Part shown: in pieces, positions 40,227 to 49,743 of the stretch
Position numbering within the stretch: position 1 is the stretch's first letter
Layout: each line of letters begins with the position of its first letter
Source of the DNA: JAXGYX01 sp040772065
GTDB lineage: Bacteria > Bacillota > Clostridia > Saccharofermentanales > Fastidiosipilaceae
Assembly (NCBI GenBank): GCA_040772065.1
Contig: JAXGYX010000001.1
Coordinates: 1,488,001-1,552,000, forward strand
Direction: 5' to 3'
DNA: 64,000 nucleotides
Position numbers and translations under genes: made by a program
The notes under the pieces: model-generated
Databases searched by the model: none
What the model was told of the DNA's origin: nothing
Seen by the model: the letters and a program-made list of their open reading frames with translations, nothing else

Positions 40227-42767
40227 ATGATCATTCTGGACAATAATAACTCACTTCCTGAATTGCGCCTGGCGGTCCGCGAGTTGGTCGATCACGTGCT
40301 TCGTACCGGCAGCATGGGCAAAGTGTCCTATGGCTCCGCGTTGAGCACCGCCCGGGGAACACGAATCCATCAAGCGTTTTTCAAAAAAATCAACGACTTG
40401 TTTCCGGGCTGGCGGATCCAAGAGGAGGTCTCGATCAGCCGGACTTGGGGTGACGCGAATATAAGGCTACGTGTCAGCGGGCGCGCTGACCTGTTGTTGG
40501 ATGTCGACCCATCCGCCGGGGGCGCCGGTTCGGATTTTATGCCGGAAGGGGTCGTCGACAAGGTGAGCCGGATGGTTGTCGAGGTCAAGTCGGTGGAACT
40601 ACCACTGGATGAGTTGAATCCCAAAGGCAACCCTCTGCATTGGGCCCAGTGTCAGCTATACGCCTATATGATCGCCGCGCTGCGCCGCGAGGAGCGAAAA
40701 CTTGCCGGTCAGCCGGACGATAGGGCAGATCAAACGATCACCTACGCCCTCGCCTATGTGTCGGCGGACTCGCTGGAATCCACGTTCATCTATCGTCAAA
40801 CGCCGTTTAGCGAGCTTGAAAACGATTTCAACAACTGGTGCGCGGTCTACGCCGCCTGGGGCGCGCGTCTGCTCAAGTATGAGGAGAGGCGTTCAGCGAG
40901 CTGCAAGCTCTTTCCTTTCCCTTATCCTTCGCTGCGCGAAGGGCAAAAAAAGCTGAGCACCACCGTCCTGCATAACATCAAAGAAGCCGGCACCTTGCTC
41001 GCGGAGGCCCCGACCGGTATCGGTAAAACCATCTCCACCCTTTATCCCGCGCTCAAGGCGCTCGGTCACGATCTGTGCGACCGAATCGTTTATTTGACGG
41101 CGCGGACTTCGGTGCGTGAAATCGCCTCGCAGGCACTGAGCGACATGAGATCGGTCGGCCTCTATGTGCGCGACATCACTCTGACGGCCAAAGAAAGGAT
41201 TTGTTTTCGACCGGACATTTTTTGCGAAACCAATCTATGTGAATTTGCCGATGGCTATTACGACCGCCTTCTTCCCGCCTTGGAAGAATTGCTTGAGACA
41301 CAGGCGATCAGCCGTGAAGTCATCGAGAAATGCGCCCGAGCCCACAAGCTATGTCCACATGAGCTTTCCCTGGACGCCGCGCGGTACTGCGATGTGGTGA
41401 TCGGCGACTACAATCACGCGTTTGATCCGCGCTCTCGCCTGTCGACCTTTGGCGACACTCAGATCCGCGATGTCTTTCTGGTCGATGAGGCGCACAATCT
41501 ACCTGACCGCGCCCGAGTCATGTTTAGCGCCGCCTTAAGCTACAAAGAATTTCGCGAGGCTGCCAAAGCCCTACACTCTCTGAAGCCGGAACTTGTGGAG
41601 ATCATCGCTCCGATTTTAGACACCTTCAAAACACTGGAACGACAGATGAAGGAAAACAATCCCGCCCTCAATCTGATCGAACCTTCGATTGACGAGGCCA
41701 ATGTGTTGAGCGCTGAGAACTTCCGTTCGGCGTCGTCAAAAATGCCACGCTTGACCGCCAGGCTGCAACAGTTTATTAAAGACACGCAAAAATTGCTCGA
41801 TCGGATTGAGGATTACGAAATCAAAAAACCCATCCTGAACGCGTTCTTCTCGGCGCGCCATTTCAATAAAATCTGTGATTGGTTCTGGGCGGACGACTAT
41901 ATCATCATGCTGCGTGACGATGGCAAAGACTTGATTTTGGAACAGACCTGTCTCGACGTGGCCCGTCAATTGAGGCGCTCAAGGCTGGCCAAAGACACCC
42001 ATATCTATTTCTCCGCCACACTGACACCTCTTTCCTACTACGAAGCCATGATCTGCGGCAGAGAGCTGGAAAATCCTCCCGACCATTTGATTCTACCGTC
42101 TCCGTTTGACGCCGGGCACCTCAACTTGTTGATTCATCCTCTCTCCACTTTATATAAAGACAGAGAACGCACCGCCCCCCACCTGGGCATGGCGTTGGCG
42201 CTGGCGGTCAGCCGTCAGCCCGTCAACACCCTGATCTACTTTCCATCATATGCCTACATGAAGCTGGTCTACCCGTGGTTTCGAAAGGCATTGAAAGATG
42301 AGCGCCATGTCATTGTGCAAAAAAAAGGAATGAAAGAGTCAGAAAGCGTGGCTTTTTTACAAAATTTTCGGACAAACAAGGGGAGACCGACGGTGGGGCT
42401 GGCCGTGCTCGGCGGCATCTTCAATGAGGGAATCGACCTTGCCGGCGAGCGGCTGGGGGGCGTGATCTGTGTTGGCGCCGGTCTGCCACAGCTCAGTCCG
42501 GAAAGAGAGATTCTCAAAAACTATTTTGACACAAGAGGTCTCAACGGTTTTTTATTCGCCTATGTCTATCCCGGATTCAACAAAATCATGCAGGCCGCAG
42601 GCCGGTTGATCCGCTCTGAGCGAGACAGAGGATATGTTTTACTAATTGATGAGCGTTATTTAAATCACGAATACGCCGAGCTGTTTCCCCGCTATTGGCA
42701 TCCAAATTTCGCGACCGATCCGCGTGAACTGGGCGAGCTGTTGGATGAAACACCAGAAATTGAATAA
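40227..42767 (+). CDS. RecB/Cas4-like nuclease fused to an XPD/DinG-type iron-sulfur helicase
   Basis: 846 residues. Residues 1-220 carry a PD-(D/E)xK nuclease core: His48, SGRADLLLD with Asp88, VVEVKS with Glu119 and Lys121, and the RecB-type QxxxY motif at 141-145. The helicase part has Walker A EAPTGIGKT (260-268), cysteines for an iron-sulfur cluster (326, 333, 338, 376), DEAH at 420-423 and the C-terminal FSATLTPLSYYE, FNEGIDLAGERL and QAAGRLIRSERDRGYVLLIDERY motifs. Superfamily 2, 5'-3' polarity expected from the XPD/DinG group. Likely acts in DNA repair or processing of odd structures. Stands alone, upstream and opposite recO. Confidence 0.88.
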   Translation: MIILDNNNSLPELRLAVRELVDHVLRTGSMGKVSYGSALSTARGTRIHQAFFKKINDLFPGWRIQEEVSISRTWGDANIRLRVSGRADLLLDVDPSAGGAGSDFMPEGVVDKVSRMVVEVKSVELPLDELNPKGNPLHWAQCQLYAYMIAALRREERKLAGQPDDRADQTITYALAYVSADSLESTFIYRQTPFSELENDFNNWCAVYAAWGARLLKYEERRSASCKLFPFPYPSLREGQKKLSTTVLHNIKEAGTLLAEAPTGIGKTISTLYPALKALGHDLCDRIVYLTARTSVREIASQALSDMRSVGLYVRDITLTAKERICFRPDIFCETNLCEFADGYYDRLLPALEELLETQAISREVIEKCARAHKLCPHELSLDAARYCDVVIGDYNHAFDPRSRLSTFGDTQIRDVFLVDEAHNLPDRARVMFSAALSYKEFREAAKALHSLKPELVEIIAPILDTFKTLERQMKENNPALNLIEPSIDEANVLSAENFRSASSKMPRLTARLQQFIKDTQKLLDRIEDYEIKKPILNAFFSARHFNKICDWFWADDYIIMLRDDGKDLILEQTCLDVARQLRRSRLAKDTHIYFSATLTPLSYYEAMICGRELENPPDHLILPSPFDAGHLNLLIHPLSTLYKDRERTAPHLGMALALAVSRQPVNTLIYFPSYAYMKLVYPWFRKALKDERHVIVQKKGMKESESVAFLQNFRTNKGRPTVGLAVLGGIFNEGIDLAGERLGGVICVGAGLPQLSPEREILKNYFDTRGLNGFLFAYVYPGFNKIMQAAGRLIRSERDRGYVLLIDERYLNHEYAELFPRYWHPNFATDPRELGELLDETPEIE

Positions 42768-42782
42768 TCGAAGCAACAGCGA

Positions 42783-43559
42783 TTACAGTTTTTGTAAAAA
42801 ATCCAGTTTGTGGAAGGCGCGCTCCATTCGGTCTTCCAGGTATCTTGGCACAAACCAATCGAGCTCTTTGGCGATCGATTCAGTCAATACAAAATTGTAC
42901 AATTGATTCAACGGAGCGGTTAAAAAATAAGACAAGGCGCGCCTTGTTCCCCGGCTCAGCTCGATCGATGATGGTCCTTCGTATCGCGCGTGTTCAAGCA
43001 CTTTTTGACGGCAGGCCGAGCGGCAGCACAACGGACCGGACAGCGCGTAAGAAAATGTCATTTTATCATCTTCGCTCAACTCGACCCCGCAGACACCACA
43101 GCGATCGAGCGGCATCGCGAAACCACTGTCACCCAGCACCCGCACTTCACAGGCGCGCACAATCGCAAGCGGGTCCCGTTTGCCGATCGACAGCGCATGC
43201 AGCGTGTAAACCGCCAAGGTATACAATTCCGGCAACGGCACGCCCGGCTGGGCCACCGTCAGCCAGACCTCGGCCAAATGGGCGGCGCAGGTCAACGCAG
43301 TCAGATCGTTTTGCAGTCCGATAAATCCTTCAATGAATGAGGCGGTGTTGACCGTGAACCGTTCATTTTTTTCAAACAGGACATAGGAGGAGAGCGTGAA
43401 GATCTCGGTCCCTTTGAGCAGCGCACTCTTGGAGCGCCTGGCGCCACGGGCGTACACTTCGATCAGCCCATGGTCGGCGGTCAACGTCGAGACATAGCGA
43501 TCCGCCTCGCTAAAATCATTGACCCTCAAGTTCAATCCATTTGCATTGATCAGCGCCAT
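42783..43559 (-). CDS. recO: DNA repair protein RecO
   Basis: 258 residues: N-terminal OB fold (INANGLNLRVNDFSEADRYVSTLT, IEVYARGARRSKS), helical middle, and a zinc finger CGVCG with CCRSAC. Helps RecR load RecA on single-stranded DNA covered by SSB. It starts one base after the ybeY-era stop codon, continuing the phoH-pgpH-ybeY-era-recO order common in Clostridia. Confidence 0.93.
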   Translation of the reverse strand: MALINANGLNLRVNDFSEADRYVSTLTADHGLIEVYARGARRSKSALLKGTEIFTLSSYVLFEKNERFTVNTASFIEGFIGLQNDLTALTCAAHLAEVWLTVAQPGVPLPELYTLAVYTLHALSIGKRDPLAIVRACEVRVLGDSGFAMPLDRCGVCGVELSEDDKMTFSYALSGPLCCRSACRQKVLEHARYEGPSSIELSRGTRRALSYFLTAPLNQLYNFVLTESIAKELDWFVPRYLEDRMERAFHKLDFLQKL

Positions 43560-43560
43560 A

Positions 43561-45132
43561 TCAGTTCTTGGTCGGGTTAAAACCCAATTCAGACAAGATG
43601 TCGCCGCTGTTGCGCCAGTCCTTGCGGACCTTCACAAACAGTTCCAAATATACCTTGCACCCCAGCATCGCCTCCAACGAGCGCCGCGCCGCGGTTCCGA
43701 TCCGCTTCAAAGCGGCTCCTTCTTTGCCGATCAGTATGCCCTTATGTCCGCCGCGGTCGGCAAATATGGTAGCGTAGATTCGCACAATCTCCCTGTCATA
43801 TTCAGAGTACTCCGAATCATCCGAGGGCGCGGCGAAAGTTTCTTCAAACTTGTCGATCAACACGGCGGTGCCATGCGGAATCTCATCATGGGTATAGCGT
43901 AAAATCTGTTCGCGGATCAGTTCGGCCGCCAGCGATCGTTCGGACTGGTCGGTGAAGGTGTCTTTGGGGTAATAGCGCGGACCCTCCGGCAACAGCCGGA
44001 TCAATTCGTCCATCAATGCCTCAACGCCATCTCCGGTCCGTGCGGATATCGGCACGATCGCCTCAAACGGGTATCGTTCACTGTACGAGCTGATGATCGG
44101 CAGCAGATCTTCCTTGACCATGTCGTCGATTTTGTTGATCGCCAGCACAATCGGCTGATCCGATTCGGACGCCTTCTTGATGACCGATTGCTCCATTGAG
44201 GTGAAATTCCCTTTGATCCCATCCACCAGCAACAACACGATATCCGCATCATTAAACGACCGCCAGGTATCCTGCATCATCGAACGGCCCAGTTTGTTGG
44301 TCGGTCGATGCATGCCCGGCGTGTCGATGAAAATGAGTTGCGCGTTTGGCTTGTTGACGATCGAGCGAACCGCGCTCCGCGTGGTCTGGGACTTGGGTGA
44401 AACGATCGCCAGCTTAAGTCCGGTAAGATAATTCAACAAAGTGGACTTGCCGGCGTTCGGCCTGCCGACCAAAGAAATAAATCCCGAATAAAACGGTTCA
44501 TCGCCACCTCGCGCATCCGGAACGTCCATGGATGGATCGCTGTCGGATCCAGCAAGCTCCTCCGACACCTCGAGCGATTCGATAGCCACGGGCACGCCGT
44601 CATAGGTCTCCACATCGCGATCCAGGCCCAACGAATCCAGCACTTCATTTTGTTCGCTCTCCATGCGCCGCGCCATCCGCTCATCGATGTGATCGTAACC
44701 ACAGAGGTGAAGCATGCCGTGCAGGGCAAGGAACACCAATTCACGCAGTCGGGAATGGCCAAATTCCGCTGCCTGTTCAAACGCGCGGGGGACACAGATG
44801 ACAATGTCACCCACCTCGAACACAGATCCTTCATCCGCATCCTCATAAATGTCCACAGGATTGAAATCGGTCGTCAGCTCCCCTTCAAGAAAATCAAACA
44901 TGGGAAACGACAGCACATCTGTCACCGCCGAAACATCTCGCTGCTCGGCGTTGATTTTGCGAATCTCGGTCTCATCCGTGAACAGTACATTGATCGAGGG
45001 CTTGGCTTCGGCGAACCGTTCGTCAGCGGACACAGCCGTCCGTTTCCACGCAAGTTCAAGCGTGTCACGGATGGCGGCGGAGCAAAATGTCAGATCTTCA
45101 GACAGTCGCGGGTTTTGCATCAGATTGATCAC
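43561..45132 (-). CDS. ybeY-era: Fusion of endoribonuclease YbeY with GTPase Era
   Basis: 523 residues in one frame. Residues 1-180 are YbeY: INVLFTDETEIRKINAEQRDVSAVTDVLSFP and the zinc triad in LHGMLHLCGYDH (His138, 142, 148). After an acidic linker of about 35 residues, 216-523 are Era: GRPNAGKST (223-231), DTPGMH, NKID (333-336), and the C-terminal KH domain with GILIGKEGAALKRIG and FVKVRKDWRNS. Both act in 16S rRNA maturation and small-subunit assembly. Start GTG at 45132 with GAGG 7 bases upstream, overlapping pgpH by 35 bases. The usual intervening dgkA/cdd genes are absent. Confidence 0.93.
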   Translation of the reverse strand: MINLMQNPRLSEDLTFCSAAIRDTLELAWKRTAVSADERFAEAKPSINVLFTDETEIRKINAEQRDVSAVTDVLSFPMFDFLEGELTTDFNPVDIYEDADEGSVFEVGDIVICVPRAFEQAAEFGHSRLRELVFLALHGMLHLCGYDHIDERMARRMESEQNEVLDSLGLDRDVETYDGVPVAIESLEVSEELAGSDSDPSMDVPDARGGDEPFYSGFISLVGRPNAGKSTLLNYLTGLKLAIVSPKSQTTRSAVRSIVNKPNAQLIFIDTPGMHRPTNKLGRSMMQDTWRSFNDADIVLLLVDGIKGNFTSMEQSVIKKASESDQPIVLAINKIDDMVKEDLLPIISSYSERYPFEAIVPISARTGDGVEALMDELIRLLPEGPRYYPKDTFTDQSERSLAAELIREQILRYTHDEIPHGTAVLIDKFEETFAAPSDDSEYSEYDREIVRIYATIFADRGGHKGILIGKEGAALKRIGTAARRSLEAMLGCKVYLELFVKVRKDWRNSGDILSELGFNPTKN

Positions 45133-47239
45133 CGGGGTACCTCACTCTTTTATGAAATTGTCCCGCGTACACTTGTAAGAAGGACTGAATAATCGTTTCC
45201 ACATCTTGAAATGAAAGACCGGAGGAAACCAACTGGTCTTGATCGATTTTATATTTTACAATGCGCCGGATCAACGCCTCTGCGCTGTTGACATCCGTGT
45301 GCTCCAGAGACTTCATCGCGGCTTCGCAAGAATCGGCAAGCATGACGATCGCTGATTCCTTACAGGTCGGAATCGGCCAGGGGTAGCGATAATGCGCCTC
45401 GTCGGGAGCCGGTTCGCCGTTCGCCTCCGCCAGTCGTTTCGCCTTGTCGAAAAAATAAGCTTGCAAGGTGTTGCCATGATGCTCCATGATGATTCGCTGC
45501 ACCGGCAGCGGCAAATGATACTTGCGAGAGATATTCAGTCCCTGCTGCACATGCGCTAGGATAATCTCCACACTCTTTTCCGGAGAAAGATTGTCATGCG
45601 GATTACGGTCAGCCTGGTTTTCGGTGAACATATAGGGATTATTGGTTTTTCCAATATCGTGATAATAAGCGCCCACCCGAACCAGCAAAGAATTGGCGCC
45701 AACCGCGTCCGCGGCGGTTTCCGCCAGATTTGAGACCATGATACAGTGCTGGTAGGTGCCGGGGGCCTCCAGAAACAGCTTGCGCAGCAGCGGATGGCTG
45801 GGCTGTGACAATTCCACCAATTTCATAGGTGAGACCGAGCTTAAAAAGACTTCAATAATCGGATTGATTCCGATGGCCAGCACAGCCGACAGACCACCCG
45901 CCAATGCGGCGATGCCGGCGTCGGTTCCGGTTTTCATCAACGTGCTTTTCGTCATCAGGTCATACACGAGGGCGGCCCATCCACCGCTCAGCGCCGTGCC
46001 CACAATCAAGATCGCATAACGGTTGCGGCTGGCAAATTTTTCCGACAAGATCGCCGCGGCGATCACAGTCGCCGTGGAAGTCACCACAAATAATGGATCA
46101 TTGCCGGTCATCGGCGCGACAAGCAGATTAAGCAGCACCGAAATGACCACGGCGCACCTCATACGAAAATAGATGGTCAGCACGATGGTCGCCGCCGCCA
46201 CCGGACTGGCCAGCGGCGAGATGCGCGTCAGCCAGCCCGACATCAATAAAGGAAACGCGATAATCGCGCCAATCGTCAGGCGGTCACTCAATCTGGCAAG
46301 TTGATCAATTTCGAACGTCACCAAATAATAGTACATCACGCCAAGGCTGAGGATCACCAGCAAAACGATGCTGATAAAAAATCGATAGTTGAAGGTGCCT
46401 GTGTCGATCAGGTTTAAGCTTAGCAACTGCTGATACATGCCATCCGTGATTGTGTCGCCCACTGCGACAATACGGGTGCCTTTGGGGACCATGATGGGAT
46501 TTTGTTTGACCTGAGCCGCGGCCGCCTCTTTCGCTTTCAAAGTGGCATCCTCATCGTAAAAGGCGTTCGCTTTCAGGGTGGCCGTCAGAATCGGTCGAAC
46601 CACTTCATAGGACTCTTTATAGAACTCCGCTGATTCAAGCAGGGTGCCGACTTGTCGACTGATGCTTTCATTCAAAGAAATATTGTCGTGCTTCTCGGCC
46701 ATGATCAGCTCGGCGAAAGATTCAGTCTTGTCTTTTATGCTGTCATATATGCTGCTTTCACTGCCAAGCAACACACGGTAGACATCGTCTTCGAAGCGCA
46801 AGCTTGTTTTGTTTTCAACGTCCTCGGAAAGCTCAAGGATCGCCGTCGTCATCTGGGCTTCAGTCAGCTGATAATGGCCGTCGTCATCCGAGTCCGCGCC
46901 GTTGGAGCCGGTGGCGCCCGAACGATTCTCAGCGTTCAACTCGACTCGTTTTGTGTCAACCAGCGCGAAAAAATCATGTATTAAATTTAGGCAGCCGCGC
47001 GAAACGTTTTCGGAGCGACTCATGACCATTTGAATGCGGGCGGCTTCATCGGCAGCCCTCACATTGGTCGCTTCCACATCGACCACATCGGCCGAGGCCA
47101 CCACGTCATACGCGCTTACGTCACCGATCGAAAGCGCGTAGGTCTGAGGTGCCGATCGCAAATAAATAAACACCGCCGTCAAACTGACAACCACGATGGC
47201 GATCATCCAGCCTAATAGTCTTTTGATATCAAACTTCAT
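45098..47239 (-). CDS. pgpH: PgpH/YqfF-type 7TM-HD phosphodiesterase
   Basis: 713 residues. N-terminal signal-anchor, an extracellular 7TMR-HDED domain of about 230 residues, seven membrane spans, and a cytoplasmic HD domain: VGAYYHDIGKTNNPYMFTENQ with the HD pair, then LAHVQQGLNI and IMEHHGNTLQAYFF. The family hydrolyses cyclic di-AMP in Bacillota. GGAG is 6 bases before the ATG. Lies between phoH and ybeY-era and is surely cotranscribed with them. Confidence 0.92.
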   Translation of the reverse strand: MKFDIKRLLGWMIAIVVVSLTAVFIYLRSAPQTYALSIGDVSAYDVVASADVVDVEATNVRAADEAARIQMVMSRSENVSRGCLNLIHDFFALVDTKRVELNAENRSGATGSNGADSDDDGHYQLTEAQMTTAILELSEDVENKTSLRFEDDVYRVLLGSESSIYDSIKDKTESFAELIMAEKHDNISLNESISRQVGTLLESAEFYKESYEVVRPILTATLKANAFYDEDATLKAKEAAAAQVKQNPIMVPKGTRIVAVGDTITDGMYQQLLSLNLIDTGTFNYRFFISIVLLVILSLGVMYYYLVTFEIDQLARLSDRLTIGAIIAFPLLMSGWLTRISPLASPVAAATIVLTIYFRMRCAVVISVLLNLLVAPMTGNDPLFVVTSTATVIAAAILSEKFASRNRYAILIVGTALSGGWAALVYDLMTKSTLMKTGTDAGIAALAGGLSAVLAIGINPIIEVFLSSVSPMKLVELSQPSHPLLRKLFLEAPGTYQHCIMVSNLAETAADAVGANSLLVRVGAYYHDIGKTNNPYMFTENQADRNPHDNLSPEKSVEIILAHVQQGLNISRKYHLPLPVQRIIMEHHGNTLQAYFFDKAKRLAEANGEPAPDEAHYRYPWPIPTCKESAIVMLADSCEAAMKSLEHTDVNSAEALIRRIVKYKIDQDQLVSSGLSFQDVETIIQSFLQVYAGQFHKRVRYPGDQSDAKPATV

Positions 47240-47256
47240 GCCCCACTCCGTCCACT

Positions 47257-48225
47257 CTAACGCCTATCACGTCTTTGCCGTTCATAATTATCGTAGGCCC
47301 GGATAATCTGTTGGACCAGATCATTGCGCACAACATCCTTGGCGTCCAAATCGATAAAGGCCAGTTCACTCATGGCGCGCAATATCTTTCGGACCTCCTT
47401 CAATCCGGATTTTTGTCCTGGAGGAAGGTCGATTTGCGTGATATCGCCGGTCACCACCACTTTGGAGTCAAACCCCATACGTGTCAAAAACATTTTCATT
47501 TGTTCGGGTGTGGTATTTTGCGCCTCATCCAAAATGATAAACGCATGATCCAAAGTTCGTCCACGCATATATGCAAGTGGGGAAACTTCAATCAAACCTT
47601 TCTCCATATTTTTCAAGTAGGCGTCCGCGCCCATCATCTCATGTAGCGAGTCATACAGCGGGCGCATATAAGGATCGACCTTCATTTGCAAATCGCCCGG
47701 TAAAAAGCCCAGTTTCTCACCGGCCTCGACGGCCGGGCGGGTCAAAATGATGCGATCCACCAGATGGCGACGAAAGGCGTCGACCGCCATCGCCACCGCC
47801 AAATATGTCTTGCCGGTCCCCGCCGGTCCGACCGCAAACACGATGTCATGTTCGCGCATCGCCTCAACGTATCGGTTCTGACCATCAGTTTTGCTTTTGA
47901 CCGGTTTTCCCTTCGCGGTGACACAGACGGTGTCCGGAGCAAACTCTGTCACGATGGCCGTTTCTCCGTCTTTCATCTGTTCACTGAGATAATTGACAAT
48001 CTGCCGATTGATCGGATTTCCGGAGGAATCCAAATCCATCAGCTTTAACAAAAGCATGGCCGCGGTGTCCACCGCCTCCTGATTGTCTCCCAATATGGAC
48101 AGACCGCCAGCGCGTTGTTCCACGCTGACGCCAAGGTTTTTTTCCAGTGACTCTATGTTGCAATTCATGCTGCCAAAAACGTTGGACAAGCTCTCTGCGC
48201 TTTTGACATCAACAAATTTTTCCAT
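47257..48225 (-). CDS. phoH: PhoH-like ATPase
   Basis: 322 residues. N-terminal KH-like part, then the PhoH ATPase: Walker A AVGPAGTGKTYLAVAMAVDAF, ILTRPAVEAGEKLGFLPGDL, Walker B FIILDEAQNTTPEQMKMFLTRMG, and VVTGDITQIDLP. Thought to act in RNA metabolism next to YbeY. ATG at 48225 has a weak site; a TTG six bases upstream has AGGA at better spacing, and the frame runs open to 48357, so the start is not certain. Confidence 0.92.
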   Translation of the reverse strand: MEKFVDVKSAESLSNVFGSMNCNIESLEKNLGVSVEQRAGGLSILGDNQEAVDTAAMLLLKLMDLDSSGNPINRQIVNYLSEQMKDGETAIVTEFAPDTVCVTAKGKPVKSKTDGQNRYVEAMREHDIVFAVGPAGTGKTYLAVAMAVDAFRRHLVDRIILTRPAVEAGEKLGFLPGDLQMKVDPYMRPLYDSLHEMMGADAYLKNMEKGLIEVSPLAYMRGRTLDHAFIILDEAQNTTPEQMKMFLTRMGFDSKVVVTGDITQIDLPPGQKSGLKEVRKILRAMSELAFIDLDAKDVVRNDLVQQIIRAYDNYERQRRDRR

Positions 48226-48287
48226 TCGCAATCTGATTTCCTTTCCACAACCGGGGAATTCCGTTTTCTTATGCATTATAGCGCATT

Positions 48288-49190
48288 TCAAGGCAATCTC
48301 AGTTCCGCCAACAACGAGGTAAACGATTCCGGTGGTGGACAGCTGATATCCAGCCACTCATTGGTCATCGGATGGGCAAATCGCAGACAAGCTGCGTGTA
48401 GGGCTTGGCCCTGACGTCCATATGTCTTGCGTCCGCACGCGTAGACCGGATCACCAACGACCGGATGACCGATATAGCGCATGTGAACTCTGATTTGATG
48501 GGTTCTGCCTGTCTCCAAATCCAATTCGACATGGGTCGCCGCGTCCAACAACTCCAGCACCCGAAAATGGGTGACCGCTTTTCGCCCATCAGGCAGCACC
48601 GCCATGCGCTGTCGGTTCGCCGGGTCGCGGCCAAGCGGCGCGATGATCGTTCCGCTGAGCTCGCCAATCGTGCCGTGGACGATGGATTGATACCGGCGAG
48701 TCACCTTATGTGCGGCGATTTGTTCAGCCATCTTGCGATGGGCGACATTGTCTTTCATCACCACCAACAATCCGGATGTGTCTTTGTCTATTCGATGAAC
48801 GATGCCGGGACGCTCGCTTCCATTCAAGTCGGACAGTCCCGCGCCGAAATGATGGATCAGCGCGTTGACCAACGTCCCCCGGCGATGACCGGCTCCCGGG
48901 TGAACCACCATACCCTGCGGTTTGTTCACGATCAAAAGCCAACGATCCTCAAACACGATATCCAAAGGCAATTCCTGACCTTCAATGACAGAAGGTTCCA
49001 TCTCAGGAGGGCTCACCTCCAAAATCATGCCGGCCAGGCTCTTTTGCGAAGGTCGTGCCGGCTTGCCGTCGAGGAGGACCAAACCCGCGTCCATCCATTT
49101 GCGCACCTCGGTACGCGAGACGTCTTCCATCGCCCGCGTCAACGCCAAATCCAGGCGCAGACCATTCTCTTCCAATTCAATCCACTCCAT
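48288..49190 (-). CDS. RluD-type 23S rRNA pseudouridine synthase
   Basis: 300 residues. N-terminal S4-like RNA-binding domain (LALTRAMEDVSRTEVRKWMDAGLV), catalytic HRIDKDTSGLLVVMK with the nucleophilic Asp, and LDLETGRTHQIRVHMRYIGHPVVGD. Isomerises uridines in large rRNA. ATG overlaps the 3' end of lspA by 14 bases, the lspA-rluD pairing usual in Bacillota. Confidence 0.92.
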   Translation of the reverse strand: MEWIELEENGLRLDLALTRAMEDVSRTEVRKWMDAGLVLLDGKPARPSQKSLAGMILEVSPPEMEPSVIEGQELPLDIVFEDRWLLIVNKPQGMVVHPGAGHRRGTLVNALIHHFGAGLSDLNGSERPGIVHRIDKDTSGLLVVMKDNVAHRKMAEQIAAHKVTRRYQSIVHGTIGELSGTIIAPLGRDPANRQRMAVLPDGRKAVTHFRVLELLDAATHVELDLETGRTHQIRVHMRYIGHPVVGDPVYACGRKTYGRQGQALHAACLRFAHPMTNEWLDISCPPPESFTSLLAELRLP

Positions 49191-49743
49191 GTGTCCCCTC
49201 TTCGCACTCAGCTTCTTTTGATCGCCCCTTCGTTGACAGTCCGGTCCGGTCCGCGTCCGCGTCCCCGTCCGGGCGATCCTCCTGAAGCAATCGCTTGCTG
49301 TCTGTGAAAAGCAACGAGATCAGCAGCAATGCGATGCCCACAACCAATATGGAGTCGGCAACGTTGAAAATCGGAAATTGATATTGACCAAAGCGGAAAG
49401 ACAGAAAATCAATCACGCCGCCGCGGAAAATCCTGTCAATCATATTTCCGGCCGTCCCGGATATGATCAGGGACAGACAAAATCGCACTCGGCGATCCTT
49501 GATTTTAAGCAACCAATAGACAAATAAAACGCAAGCTCCGACGGAAATCGCGCTCAGCACATAAATACCCCAGGTCTGATTCGCCAGAAAACTCCAGGCG
49601 GCTCCGGTGTTGACATGATATTCGAGCACAAAAAATTCGCCAATCACCGACACGGCGCCACCGGACGCGAGGTGGTTTTGCGCCACCAGTTTGGATACCT
49701 GGTCAAGTAATAGTCCCACCAGGATGATTATTGTCCAGACCAT
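49177..49743 (-). CDS. lspA: Lipoprotein signal peptidase (signal peptidase II)
   Basis: 188 residues, four membrane spans. Catalytic aspartates are in ISGTAGNMIDRIFRGGVIDF and FPIFNVADSILVVG. The C-terminal tail is unusually long and charged. Start ATG at 49743 with GAGGAG 8 bases upstream is preferred to a GTG six bases earlier. Processes prolipoproteins, for example the binding protein encoded just upstream and the amidase at 13657. Confidence 0.93.
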   Translation of the reverse strand: MVWTIIILVGLLLDQVSKLVAQNHLASGGAVSVIGEFFVLEYHVNTGAAWSFLANQTWGIYVLSAISVGACVLFVYWLLKIKDRRVRFCLSLIISGTAGNMIDRIFRGGVIDFLSFRFGQYQFPIFNVADSILVVGIALLLISLLFTDSKRLLQEDRPDGDADADRTGLSTKGRSKEAECEEGTHGVD

